A stretch of 64,000 nucleotides of DNA from Cellulophaga omnivescoria (GTDB lineage Bacteria; Bacteroidota; Bacteroidia; Flavobacteriales; Flavobacteriaceae), in NCBI RefSeq assembly GCF_001999725.1, contig NZ_MDDP01000001.1, forward strand, positions 62,001-126,000, written 5' to 3'. Numbering within the stretch: position 1 is the first letter of the stretch; the number at the start of each line of letters is the position of its first letter. Below the pieces are notes generated by a model that searched no databases, was not told where the DNA came from, and saw only the letters and a program-made list of their open reading frames with translations. Shown here piece by piece: positions 43,206 to 51,257 of this stretch. The position numbers and the translations under genes are program-made.

Positions 43206-44597
43206 ATGAGCAATTTTGATGTTATTGTTTTAGGTAGTGGACCTGGTGGTTATGTAACTGCTATTAGAGCTTCACAATTAGGTTTAAAAACAGCTATAGT
43301 AGAAAAAGAAAGTTTAGGCGGTGTATGTCTAAATTGGGGTTGTATCCCTACCAAAGCATTAATTAAATCTGCTCAGGTTTTTGAGTATTTAAAGCACGCG
43401 GGAGACTATGGTTTAAATGCTGAAAATGTTGATAAAGACTTTGGTGCAATTATTAAGCGTAGCCGTGGGGTTGCAGAAGGTATGAGCAAAGGAGTTCAAT
43501 TTTTAATGAAAAAGAATAAAATTGAAGTCATTAATGGTTACGGTACCTTAAAAGCTGGTAAAAAAGTATCTGTTAAAGATGCTGATGGTAAAGAAACTGA
43601 GTACAGTGCAGACCACATTGTTGTTGCAACTGGTGCACGTAGTAGAGAGTTACCAAGTTTACCGCAAGATGGTAAAAAAATTATAGGATATAGAGAGGCA
43701 ATGTCTTTACCTGAACAACCTAAAAAAATGGTAGTCGTTGGTAGTGGTGCAATAGGTATGGAGTTTGCATACTTTTACAACTCTATAGGTACAGAAGTTA
43801 CTGTGGTAGAGTATTTACCTAATGTAGTACCTGTAGAAGACCAAGATATATCTAAACAATTAGAGCGTAGCTTTAAAAAAGCAGGTATAAAAGTAAAAAC
43901 TTCTTCAGAGGTTACTAAAGTAGATACTGCAGGCAACGGAGTTAGTGTTTACGTAAAAACTAGCAAAGGAGAAGAAATTATACAAGCAGATGTGGTATTG
44001 TCTGCAGTAGGTATTAAAACTAACATAGAAAACATAGGTCTAGAAAACGTTGGTATTGCTACAGACAGAGATAAAATTATGGTAAATGATTATTACCAAA
44101 CAAATATACCTGGCTATTACGCAATTGGAGACGTTACTCCAGGACCAGCTTTAGCTCACGTTGCTTCTGCAGAAGGTATTCTTTGTGTAGAAAAAATAGC
44201 AGGTATGCACGTAGAACCTATAGATTATGGAAACATTCCTGGTTGTACATACTGTATTCCTGAGGTTGCTTCTGTTGGTTTAACAGAAAAACAAGCAAAA
44301 GAAAAGGGGTTTGATTTAAAAATAGGTAAATTCCCATTCTCTGCTAGCGGAAAAGCTAAAGCTTCTGGTACACCAGATGGTTTTGTAAAAGTTATTTTTG
44401 ATGCTAAATATGGCGAGTGGTTAGGTTGCCATATGATTGGTGCTGGCGTTACAGATATGATTGCTGAAGCAGTTGTTGCACGTAAACTAGAAACTACTGG
44501 TCATGAAATACTAAAAGCTATACACCCACACCCAACAATGAGTGAAGCTGTTATGGAAGCCGTAGCAGATGCTTATGACGAGGTTATACACTTGTAA
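43206..44597 (+). CDS. lpdA: Dihydrolipoyl dehydrogenase
   Basis: The 463-residue flavoprotein has the FAD-binding GSGPGGYVTAIRASQLG, the redox disulfide GGVCLNWGCIPTK, an NAD-binding GSGAIGMEFAYFY and the C-terminal catalytic HPHPTMSEAVMEA. It reoxidises lipoamide in 2-oxoacid dehydrogenase complexes or the glycine cleavage system, passing electrons to NAD. No E1/E2 genes are adjacent, so the complex it serves is not shown by context. It has its own promoter and ends in a strong terminator. Confidence 0.97.
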   Translation: MSNFDVIVLGSGPGGYVTAIRASQLGLKTAIVEKESLGGVCLNWGCIPTKALIKSAQVFEYLKHAGDYGLNAENVDKDFGAIIKRSRGVAEGMSKGVQFLMKKNKIEVINGYGTLKAGKKVSVKDADGKETEYSADHIVVATGARSRELPSLPQDGKKIIGYREAMSLPEQPKKMVVVGSGAIGMEFAYFYNSIGTEVTVVEYLPNVVPVEDQDISKQLERSFKKAGIKVKTSSEVTKVDTAGNGVSVYVKTSKGEEIIQADVVLSAVGIKTNIENIGLENVGIATDRDKIMVNDYYQTNIPGYYAIGDVTPGPALAHVASAEGILCVEKIAGMHVEPIDYGNIPGCTYCIPEVASVGLTEKQAKEKGFDLKIGKFPFSASGKAKASGTPDGFVKVIFDAKYGEWLGCHMIGAGVTDMIAEAVVARKLETTGHEILKAIHPHPTMSEAVMEAVADAYDEVIHL

Positions 44598-44618
44598 TAG
44601 TAATTAAACTTACACATA

Positions 44619-44668
44619 CAAAGCCTAAAGTCTAAGCGTATTTTACACTTAGGTTTTAGGCTTTTTTA
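44619..44668 (+). terminator. Terminator of lpdA
   Basis: A long imperfect stem pairs AAAGCCTAAAGTCTAAGCG with the later CACTTAGGTTTTAGGCTTT, followed by T residues (to 44668). Confidence 0.8.
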
Positions 44669-44679
44669 AATATTAAAAT

Positions 44680-44970
44680 ATGATTAAAGCATTTAGACTT
44701 GTTGCTATACTAGAAGGAATATCTTACCTGTTATTATTTGGTGTTGGTATGCCTTTAAAATATATGGCTGGCATTAAAGATCCTAATATTTATATTGGTA
44801 ATGCACACGGTGTACTATTTATAGCTTATGCTATATTGGCATTTTTTGTTTGCAGAGAAAAAAATTGGGGAATAAAAAGGTATGCCATTTTATTTATAGC
44901 CTCCCTGCTACCCTTTGGAACTTTTTACATTGAAGAAAAATATTTTAGCCCTAAAGCCTTAAAAGCGTAG
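44680..44970 (+). CDS. DUF3817 membrane protein
   Basis: The 96-residue protein has three membrane segments (about 5-25, 43-60 and 72-87) and the family-typical sequence FRLVAILEGISYLLLFGVGMP at the start and IGNAHGVLFIAYAILAF in the middle. DUF3817 is widespread but uncharacterised. The stop codon lies inside the stem of its own terminator (44947-44980). It is 82 bases after lpdA with that gene's terminator between. Confidence 0.82.
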   Translation: MIKAFRLVAILEGISYLLLFGVGMPLKYMAGIKDPNIYIGNAHGVLFIAYAILAFFVCREKNWGIKRYAILFIASLLPFGTFYIEEKYFSPKALKA

Positions 44971-44980
44971 GGCTTTTTTT
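44947..44980 (+). terminator. Terminator overlapping the DUF3817 stop codon
   Basis: AGCCCTA (44947-44953) pairs with TAGGGCT (44968-44974), followed by seven T residues. The TAG stop (44968-44970) is part of the stem. Confidence 0.65.
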
Positions 44981-45710
44981 ATTTATTAGGAAGAAGATCG
45001 CAATACCAAAAGGAAGTATCCCAAGTAGTATCCTCATCTTTTTTAAAGCAATTGTCATCTTTGCTCGTAGTTGGTGCATATCCTTTTTGCACCTTCTCTC
45101 CTATTGTAAAACTTACTGGTTGCTTAAAAATAGGACCATCATACACAAATGTATGAAACTCTCCGTTTTCTCCGCAAGGATCTACATTCTCTGGCAAATC
45201 ATTAAAAAAACTTTCATTAACCTCTCTACCAACAAAAGATTCATCTAGTAATTTAGCATTTACACAAACTGTAATTGCTTTAAACCCCAATTGCAATAAC
45301 TCTTTAAGCAACTCTTTTGTGTCATGTTTCCAAAGCGGAAAAACACCCTTAACACCAACCTCTTGCAATTTATCTTCTCTATATTTTTTTAAATCTTCTA
45401 AAAAAATATCTCCAAAAACTGCGTGTGTATAACCTTCTGTAATTAAACCTTGTATTGTGGTTTTCATAACCTCATTATAGCTAGACATAGACACATCTGC
45501 ATTTAACTTAATAGTCTGTAAAGGCAAGCCAATTGCCTTTGCTTGCGCCTCTAAAAGGGGTAAACGTAAACCGTGCATAGACACTCTATTAAATGTAGAG
45601 TTTACAGAAGTTACAAGTCTATCTACTTTATACGTTTTAAACTGTTGCATCTTATACAATGCCAAAGCAGAGTCCTTACCACTACTCCAGTTAAAATATG
45701 TTTTATGCAT
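44979..45710 (-). CDS. Dph6-like ATP-dependent ligase (PP-loop)
   Basis: The 243-residue protein has the N-type ATP pyrophosphatase loop FNWSSGKDSALALYK at residues 6-20 and continues with YTHAVFGDIFLEDLKKYRED and FPLWKHDTKELL, matching the Dph6 diphthine-ammonia ligase family. Bacteria have no diphthamide on EF-G, so this homologue must act on a different substrate. It lies 8 bases after aroQ on the same strand. The ending GENGEFHTFVYDGP is typical of the family. Confidence 0.85.
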   Translation of the reverse strand: MHKTYFNWSSGKDSALALYKMQQFKTYKVDRLVTSVNSTFNRVSMHGLRLPLLEAQAKAIGLPLQTIKLNADVSMSSYNEVMKTTIQGLITEGYTHAVFGDIFLEDLKKYREDKLQEVGVKGVFPLWKHDTKELLKELLQLGFKAITVCVNAKLLDESFVGREVNESFFNDLPENVDPCGENGEFHTFVYDGPIFKQPVSFTIGEKVQKGYAPTTSKDDNCFKKDEDTTWDTSFWYCDLLPNK

Positions 45711-45718
45711 TACGGGTA

Positions 45719-46141
45719 TTATTTTGATGCTAAAAAACTCTGTATGGCCAAGTCATAACTTTGCAAGCCAAAACCAAGTATTACACCTTTAGCAACAGGA
45801 GATATATAAGATTGATGACGAAATTCTTCACGCCCAAATGTATTAGAAATATGCACTTCTACAACAGGTGTTTTTATAGCTTTTATAGCATCTCCAATAC
45901 CAATGGATGTATGCGTATATGCAGCTGCATTTAAAACAATACCATCATAAGAAAAACCAACTTCTTGTATTTTGTTTATAAGCTCACCTTCTATATTAGA
46001 CTGGTAATAGCTAAGCTCAATATTTATAAAGTTACCTTGCAGCTTAGCAAAGTAATCTACAAACGTTGTATTGCCATATATTGTTGGCTCTCTTTTACCT
46101 AAAAGGTTTAGGTTTGGTCCGTTAATTATAAGTATTTTCAT
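45719..46141 (-). CDS. aroQ: 3-dehydroquinate dehydratase, type II
   Basis: The 140-residue protein has all type II landmarks: ILIINGPNLNLLGKREP at the start, catalytic Tyr in the flexible loop around residue 22, LNAAAYTHTSIGI and HISNTFGREEFRHQSY. It dehydrates 3-dehydroquinate to 3-dehydroshikimate in the shikimate pathway as a dodecamer. It is upstream of the Dph6-like gene. In other flavobacteria aroQ is often beside xerD; here two outer-membrane genes lie between them. Confidence 0.96.
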   Translation of the reverse strand: MKILIINGPNLNLLGKREPTIYGNTTFVDYFAKLQGNFINIELSYYQSNIEGELINKIQEVGFSYDGIVLNAAAYTHTSIGIGDAIKAIKTPVVEVHISNTFGREEFRHQSYISPVAKGVILGFGLQSYDLAIQSFLASK

Positions 46142-46163
46142 AGGGTAAAAATACTAAATATTA

Positions 46164-46197
46164 CGCATAAAAAAAGGAAGCCAATTGGCTTCCTTTT
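46164..46197 (-). terminator. Terminator of the first outer-membrane barrel gene
   Basis: A perfect 26-base palindrome (46172-46197; AAGGAAGCCA with TGGCTTCCTT at its core) is followed on the minus strand by seven T residues. Confidence 0.85.
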
Positions 46198-46219
46198 AAA
46201 TATTCCATTTCAGTTATTT

Positions 46220-46696
46220 TTACAACTGAAACATAAATCCTATATTAAAAGTAGATGCATTTATATCATCTTCTAAACTAATACCAGCGTAAGATAAGTT
46301 AAGCTCTATTGCATCTGCAATTCTATACCCTAATTTAGGACGGTAATAAAAACCACCATCATTATTATCACTTAAACCAACTGCGTAACCTAAATCTGTA
46401 CCTACAGAAAAATCTTCTGTAACCATAAATTTAGCAACAGCTGCAATCGGTAAAAAAGTAACTGCATCAACATCATTTTTCATAAAGTAATGAGAATAAC
46501 CTAACGTACCACCAGCATAAAAAGTTTCTGAAACAGCACCTAAATACTGAGCATCTACTCCAATATTAAAACTAGAGAAACCATCAATATCCCCCATAGG
46601 AATACCTAAATTAACTCCTGCTCCAAAACCTTCTTGAGCTTGTGCACTAAAAGCAAATCCTAGAGCTGCAATAGCTACAATAAATAACTTTTTCAT
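46220..46696 (-). CDS. Outer-membrane beta-barrel protein (porin-like)
   Basis: The 158-residue product has a signal peptide (1-20, ending AQAQ) and a mature part of alternating amphipathic strands rich in Gly and Tyr, ending FNIGFMFQL with a terminal hydrophobic residue as required for BAM insertion. It resembles the small eight-strand outer membrane protein beta-barrel families of Bacteroidota. It is the sister of the gene at 46873: the leaders and signal peptides are almost identical while the mature parts differ. Confidence 0.82.
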   Translation of the reverse strand: MKKLFIVAIAALGFAFSAQAQEGFGAGVNLGIPMGDIDGFSSFNIGVDAQYLGAVSETFYAGGTLGYSHYFMKNDVDAVTFLPIAAVAKFMVTEDFSVGTDLGYAVGLSDNNDGGFYYRPKLGYRIADAIELNLSYAGISLEDDINASTFNIGFMFQL

Positions 46697-46817
46697 AAAT
46701 AATAATTTTAATTTTTAGTTTATAATTATAGCATAAACTTAATTAAATAATTTAATTGACTTACACAAAAAGTAGTATTTATATTAATTTATAAATTATT
46801 TAACAAAATTAGTTCAT

Positions 46818-46850
46818 AAAAAAAGCTGCCTAAAATATTAGGCAGCTTTT
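46818..46850 (-). terminator. Terminator of the second outer-membrane barrel gene
   Basis: AAAAGCTGCCTAA pairs with TTAGGCAGCTTTT (46821-46850) and is followed on the minus strand by T residues. Confidence 0.85.
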
Positions 46851-46872
46851 AATACTATTAGTAAATTTTTGC

Positions 46873-47412
46873 TTAGAAATGTAAAGCGAAACCAATTTGG
46901 AATTGAAAAACATCCTCATCAGTATAATCATCATTCATAGTAATGTTGTAACGTAAACCTGGCTCAATACTAACATTTTCCCCTAAGAAAATAGCATAAC
47001 CACCTTGTAAACCTAAATAACTTGGGTTCTCATCAAAATCTTTAATACTAGCGCCAGAATAATCTATTTGTACAGGAATCATACTAGCAATGTAATATTT
47101 AGCACCAACTTTATAAGTAAATACAGAAAAATCTTCACCTAAGTCTTGGTAACCTAAACCAACCTTTACAGCTAAATCATCAGCAACAAAATAACCTCCT
47201 TCTGCACCTAAAGACCAAGTAGTTTCACCATCTACAGATGACAAACCAAATCCTGTATTAGCAGCACTAACAGCACCAAAACCAGTGTTAGCTTCAATTA
47301 ACCATTTACCTTGAGCAGTTTGACCACCGTTAGTAGAAGTAGCTGCATCTTGTGCTTGTGCAGCAAAAGTAAATCCTAGAGCTGTGATAGCTACAATAAA
47401 TAACTTTTTCAT
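46873..47412 (-). CDS. Outer-membrane beta-barrel protein (porin-like)
   Basis: The 179-residue product has a signal peptide (1-20) nearly identical to that of its neighbour and an extra N-terminal segment, TSTNGGQTAQGKWLIEANTG, before the barrel. The strands are Gly/Tyr rich and the end is FQFQIGFALHF, a proper terminal strand. It has its own terminator, so each copy is probably its own unit. The ligand or function is unknown. Confidence 0.83.
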   Translation of the reverse strand: MKKLFIVAITALGFTFAAQAQDAATSTNGGQTAQGKWLIEANTGFGAVSAANTGFGLSSVDGETTWSLGAEGGYFVADDLAVKVGLGYQDLGEDFSVFTYKVGAKYYIASMIPVQIDYSGASIKDFDENPSYLGLQGGYAIFLGENVSIEPGLRYNITMNDDYTDEDVFQFQIGFALHF

Positions 47413-47585
47413 AAAAATAATTTTAATTTTTAGTTTATAATTATGCAGTAAACATAGATTGTTAATTTTGTTTACTTACAATGTTTGTTGTGTAAATGTA
47501 AGTATTTGTTATGAACTAAAAACACCAAAAATAGGGGTTTAAAAACTCTTTTTTTATCCAAATTATTAACTTAATTTTAACCTAT

Positions 47586-48482
47586 ATGAAATGGAGGCAG
47601 GGATTAACTGATTATCAACACTTTCTAAAAATAGAACGTGGATTAATGGACAATTCTATTACAAACTATGTTTTAGACGTGGAAAAATTAATTACATTTT
47701 TAAACAAAAAAAACATCTCCGAATCTCCTATTTCTATCTCCAAGGAAACTACACAGCAATTTATTTATGAAATCTCAGCAGAAATAAACCCTAGGTCGCA
47801 AGCAAGAATTATATCTGGCCTAAAAAGTTTTTTTAATTATTTAATTTTTGAAGATTACAGAGCAGACAATCCTATGGATTTAATAGAAGCTCCAAAAATT
47901 GGAAGAAAGTTACCAGACACCTTGTCTGTTGAGGAAATTAATAGTTTAATAGATGCAATTGACCTAAGTAAACCAGAAGGTGAACGCAACAGAGCAATGC
48001 TAGAAACATTATACGGCTGCGGTTTGCGCGTATCTGAACTTACCAACTTAAAATTATCTGATTTATTTTTTAAAGAAGACTTTATAAGAGTTACAGGAAA
48101 GGGAGACAAACAACGTTTTGTTCCTATTAGCAACATTAATAAAAAGTACATTAACATATATAAGGATGAAATAAGAAATCATCTAAACATAAAAAAAGGG
48201 TTTGAAGATATTTTATTTTTAAACAGAAGAGGTAGGCAATTAACCCGTGCTATGATTTTTACTATTATTAAACAATTAGCAGAAACCATTGGCTTAAAAA
48301 AAACAATTAGTCCACACACCTTACGCCACTCTTTTGCAACACATCTTTTAGAAAACGGAGCAGATTTAAGAGCTATACAACAAATGTTAGGTCATGAAAG
48401 TATTACAACAACTGAAGTATACGTACATATAGACAGAAAACACTTAAGCCAAGTTATTGAAAACTACCATCCTAGAAAATAA
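47586..48482 (+). CDS. xerD: Tyrosine recombinase XerD-type
   Basis: The 298-residue recombinase has the N-terminal SAM-like domain (about 1-90) and a catalytic domain with the residue set R-K-H-R-H-Y: Arg in YGCGLRVSEL, Lys in TGKGDKQRFVP, H-x-x-R in SPHTLRHSFATHL, the second His in LGHESITTTEVY and the nucleophile Tyr in the same stretch. It should resolve chromosome dimers at dif. The size, single copy and lack of neighbouring phage genes suggest the housekeeping enzyme rather than an integrase. Confidence 0.93.
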   Translation: MKWRQGLTDYQHFLKIERGLMDNSITNYVLDVEKLITFLNKKNISESPISISKETTQQFIYEISAEINPRSQARIISGLKSFFNYLIFEDYRADNPMDLIEAPKIGRKLPDTLSVEEINSLIDAIDLSKPEGERNRAMLETLYGCGLRVSELTNLKLSDLFFKEDFIRVTGKGDKQRFVPISNINKKYINIYKDEIRNHLNIKKGFEDILFLNRRGRQLTRAMIFTIIKQLAETIGLKKTISPHTLRHSFATHLLENGADLRAIQQMLGHESITTTEVYVHIDRKHLSQVIENYHPRK

Positions 48483-48493
48483 TTATAAAAATT

Positions 48494-48521
48494 TGTAACA
48501 AGTACAAGTTTACAACTACTA
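48494..48521 (+). promoter_or_regulatory. Candidate ECF-type promoter
   Basis: TGTAAC (48494-48499), 16 bases and CTACTA (48516-48521) precede the third ECF sigma gene. The -35 half matches the other two sites exactly; the -10 half is weaker. Several AAC-type repeats nearby make the assignment uncertain. Confidence 0.35.
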
Positions 48522-48547
48522 ACAAGTAACAACTACCAACTTAAAAA

Positions 48548-49042
48548 GTGAGCAAAGAATTAGAACATGCTTTTGTTACAGAACTAGAGAACAACCAAAA
48601 TATTGTTCATAAGGTTTGTACGCTGTACACTAATGACAAGGATGCTCATAATGATTTGTTTCAAGAAATAACGATACAGCTATGGAAAGCTTATCCTAAG
48701 TTTAGAGGCGACTCTAAATTTAGTACCTGGATGTATAGAGTTTCTTTAAATACTGCCATTACATTATACAGAAAATCTAAAAGAAAAGTTAGTACACAAA
48801 GCTATGAGTCTGTAATTTTTAAAATTAAGGCAGATGAATATGATGAGACAGAAGAATTACAACTAAAACTTATGTATAAAGCTGTAAAGCAGCTTGGTGA
48901 CATAGACAAAGCATTGGTTTTTCTTTACCTAGAAGATAAGGATTATACAGAAATATCTGAAACATTGGGTATATCCGAAGTTAATGCTAGAGTAAAGATG
49001 AACAGAATAAAGAAAAAATTAAAAACCATTTTAAATCCTTAA
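48548..49042 (+). CDS. ECF RNA polymerase sigma factor
   Basis: The 164-residue protein shows region 2 (DAHNDLFQEITIQLWKAYPK and FSTWMYRVSLNTAI near 33-75) and region 4 (DYTEISETLGISEVNARV near 135-152, then KMNRIKKKLK). Translation starts at GTG 48548. The next gene is 4 bases downstream and encodes a four-helix membrane protein rather than a classic anti-sigma factor. A TGTAAC element lies upstream. Confidence 0.93.
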   Translation: MSKELEHAFVTELENNQNIVHKVCTLYTNDKDAHNDLFQEITIQLWKAYPKFRGDSKFSTWMYRVSLNTAITLYRKSKRKVSTQSYESVIFKIKADEYDETEELQLKLMYKAVKQLGDIDKALVFLYLEDKDYTEISETLGISEVNARVKMNRIKKKLKTILNP

Positions 49043-49046
49043 TTAT

Positions 49047-49694
49047 ATGGATGAATTGGATATCTTAAAAAAAGATTGGCAAAAAAAAGGAGATGAACTT
49101 CCTAAATTGTCATACAATGATATTTACAAAATGATATGGAAGAAATCTTCCTCTATTGTAAAGTGGATATTTATAATTAGTATTTTAGAATTTGTATTGC
49201 CAAACCTACTTTTTCTATTTCCTGGTACACGAGAACACCTGCTTAAAATGTACTACGGTAATAGCTATGGCACATTTTTTATGGTGATTAGTTTTTTACA
49301 ATACCTAGTAATTTTTTATTTTATTTTTCAGTTTTACAAAAGGTATAAAGAAATATCTGTTTTAGATGACTCTAAAACGCTTATGAAAAATATTATACGT
49401 ACAAGAAAAACTGTTAAGTACTATGTTATTTTTAGTTTAGGAATGTTATTATTTATAATGCTGGCGCAAGCACTTACTGTTTATTTTGATCCTAATATGC
49501 TTGTAACGGTTTACCAACAGGAATTACCTCCTAATATAACTCCAGATAAATTTAAATCTATAATGGTAATTACCTTTGTAATTGTAGCATTAGCAACTAC
49601 AGCTCTTTTTGCTTTAATATACTTTTTGCTTTATGGCTTGTTACTTAAAAAATTAAACAAAAATTATTTTGAGCTAAAAAAAATGGAAATTTAA
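49047..49694 (+). CDS. Four-helix membrane protein paired with ECF sigma factor
   Basis: The 215-residue protein begins with a cytoplasmic stretch (about 1-35, LDILKKDWQKKGDELPKLS) and then four membrane segments (about 37-57, 73-93, 122-143 and 171-194), and ends in a short basic tail. I do not recognise a domain. Its N-terminal 30 residues might touch the sigma factor encoded 4 bases upstream, as multi-pass anti-sigma proteins do. This is inference from coupling. Confidence 0.65.
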   Translation: MDELDILKKDWQKKGDELPKLSYNDIYKMIWKKSSSIVKWIFIISILEFVLPNLLFLFPGTREHLLKMYYGNSYGTFFMVISFLQYLVIFYFIFQFYKRYKEISVLDDSKTLMKNIIRTRKTVKYYVIFSLGMLLFIMLAQALTVYFDPNMLVTVYQQELPPNITPDKFKSIMVITFVIVALATTALFALIYFLLYGLLLKKLNKNYFELKKMEI

Positions 49695-49715
49695 ACCAAA
49701 CACAAACCTTATAAC

Positions 49716-49750
49716 CAAAAAACCATCTGAATTTTACAGATGGTTTTTGT
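49716..49750. terminator. Bidirectional terminator
   Basis: AAAACCATCTG pairs with CAGATGGTTTT, a short loop between, with A- and T-tracts outside. It ends the ECF partner gene and the acyltransferase gene on the other strand. Confidence 0.85.
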
Positions 49751-49770
49751 TTTATTATAATTAAAAAAAA

Positions 49771-50577
49771 CTAATCTAGTTTCCACTTTCTAAGTTCATT
49801 TTCTTCTTCTAGCGCTTTTAAATCTGCCTTAGAAATAACTTTTAAATAAGATGGGTCTTGCTCTATAGCGTGCCCTAACCTATCTATAATAGACTCAAAA
49901 GAATCGTTTTCATAATCTATATCCAATGGCTCCTTAATTACCATAGATTGTAAAATACCTTTTTTCTTAACTCTTAAGCCTTTTTTATCAAAAGACCTTC
50001 TAAAACCATCTATTACAACGGGAACAACTATTGGCTTATATTTTTTTATAATATGCGCTGTACCCTTGCGTAAAGGTTTCCAAGGTGTTGTTGTACCTTG
50101 AGGAAAGGTAATAACCCAACCATCTTCTAATGCAGTTCCAATGTTAGATATGTCACTCATTTTTACTTGTCTCTTAACATCTTGTCCATCTGCACGCCAA
50201 GTGCGTTGTATACTAATAGAACCTGCATAAGCCAAAATCTTAGTTAAAAGACTTTTTTTCATAGTTTCTGCAGCAGCAACATAATACATATTAAGTTTTG
50301 GTTTCCAGATGTAACCAATATTTTTAATATTATCTTCTCTACCGCTTAAACTAGCATTAAAAACGTGAAACATAGCCACCACATCTGCAAAATAAGTTTG
50401 GTGGTTAGATACAAAGAGAACTCCTTTATCTGGTAGGTCTCTAAGTATTTGTGATCCTTCTATTTCTAATTTATTAAACCCTTTGTATCTGCGGTGCGTT
50501 ATAACAGCCGCAACTCGTATTAACCATTTTTTTAAAAATAGTATATGCCCAAAAGGATTCTTTTTAAATAAACCCAT
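49771..50577 (-). CDS. 1-acyl-glycerol-3-phosphate acyltransferase-like protein
   Basis: The 268-residue protein belongs to the PlsC/LPLAT family. The acceptor block is FVSNHQTYFADVVAMF near 56 and the second block FPQGTTTPW near 163. The catalytic motif reads H-x5-D rather than the usual H-x4-D, and FPEGTR is FPQGTT, so it is a divergent branch and the substrate may differ from lysophosphatidate. The N-terminus is basic and amphipathic, suiting membrane attachment. It lies 38 bases after the Nudix gene on the same strand. Confidence 0.82.
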   Translation of the reverse strand: MGLFKKNPFGHILFLKKWLIRVAAVITHRRYKGFNKLEIEGSQILRDLPDKGVLFVSNHQTYFADVVAMFHVFNASLSGREDNIKNIGYIWKPKLNMYYVAAAETMKKSLLTKILAYAGSISIQRTWRADGQDVKRQVKMSDISNIGTALEDGWVITFPQGTTTPWKPLRKGTAHIIKKYKPIVVPVVIDGFRRSFDKKGLRVKKKGILQSMVIKEPLDIDYENDSFESIIDRLGHAIEQDPSYLKVISKADLKALEEENELRKWKLD

Positions 50578-50615
50578 AATTATTATTGTGTTGCCAAATC
50601 TACAAATTTATATAA

Positions 50616-51257
50616 CTATAACAATTGTTTTAATAGCTCTTTAAGCTCACTCATTATCATTGCCGTTGCTCCCCAAACAACATAACCATTTAATTTAAAG
50701 GCAGGTACATCTATATTTACTGCATACGAAGTGGTTAAATTTTGAGTGCTAATTTTACTATCATCCATAAAGTCTTGTAAAGAAACTTCAACTAAATGCT
50801 CAACTTCAGACTCCTGAATTACAAAAGGAGTAGGATTAGGATACAAGCCTATGTAGGGTTGTACTTCAAAATTACTTGGCGGTATGTATATAGAAGACAA
50901 CTCACCCATTACTTTAACCTTACTTATAGGCACACCAACCTCTTCATAGGTTTCTCTTAAAGCCGTATACAGTAGGTTTTCATCTTCTTTTTCTACTTTA
51001 CCACCAGGAAAACCAACTTGGTTAGAGTGTACACCTTTATAAGTTTTACGCAACATTAATAATAAATTTGTACTTTTATCTTTTGCCGGATAAAACAATG
51101 CCATAACAGCTGCTTTACGTGCTTGTTCACGTTGCTTTTTCATTCTTTTTAACTCATCAATTCTAATAGATGGAGCCATTTTATTATGTGATTCTTCACC
51201 CAATAAAGGAAGATTCTTTATTTTTGAAATTCTTTTGGTAAAATCATCAAAATTCAT
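50616..51257 (-). CDS. Nudix hydrolase, CoA pyrophosphatase-like
   Basis: The 213-residue protein contains the UPF0035/CoAse signature LLMLRKTYKGVHSNQVGFP just before the Nudix box GGKVEKEDENLLYTALRET-YEEVG (near 95-117). This pattern marks enzymes that hydrolyse coenzyme A and its esters to phosphopantetheine derivatives and 3',5'-ADP. The start is ATG at 51257, whose codon overlaps by two bases the ATG of the divergent peptidyl-prolyl isomerase gene. It precedes the acyltransferase gene on the same strand. Confidence 0.9.
   Translation of the reverse strand: MNFDDFTKRISKIKNLPLLGEESHNKMAPSIRIDELKRMKKQREQARKAAVMALFYPAKDKSTNLLLMLRKTYKGVHSNQVGFPGGKVEKEDENLLYTALRETYEEVGVPISKVKVMGELSSIYIPPSNFEVQPYIGLYPNPTPFVIQESEVEHLVEVSLQDFMDDSKISTQNLTTSYAVNIDVPAFKLNGYVVWGATAMIMSELKELLKQLL

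Noticed and set aside
44979-45710. Reading the Dph6-like gene as a true diphthamide enzyme
   Set aside because: Bacterial EF-G has no diphthamide; I kept only the family name.
47586-48482. XerD as a sign of an integrated element
   Set aside because: No att repeats, phage genes or composition change are seen around it, so the housekeeping recombinase is the better reading.
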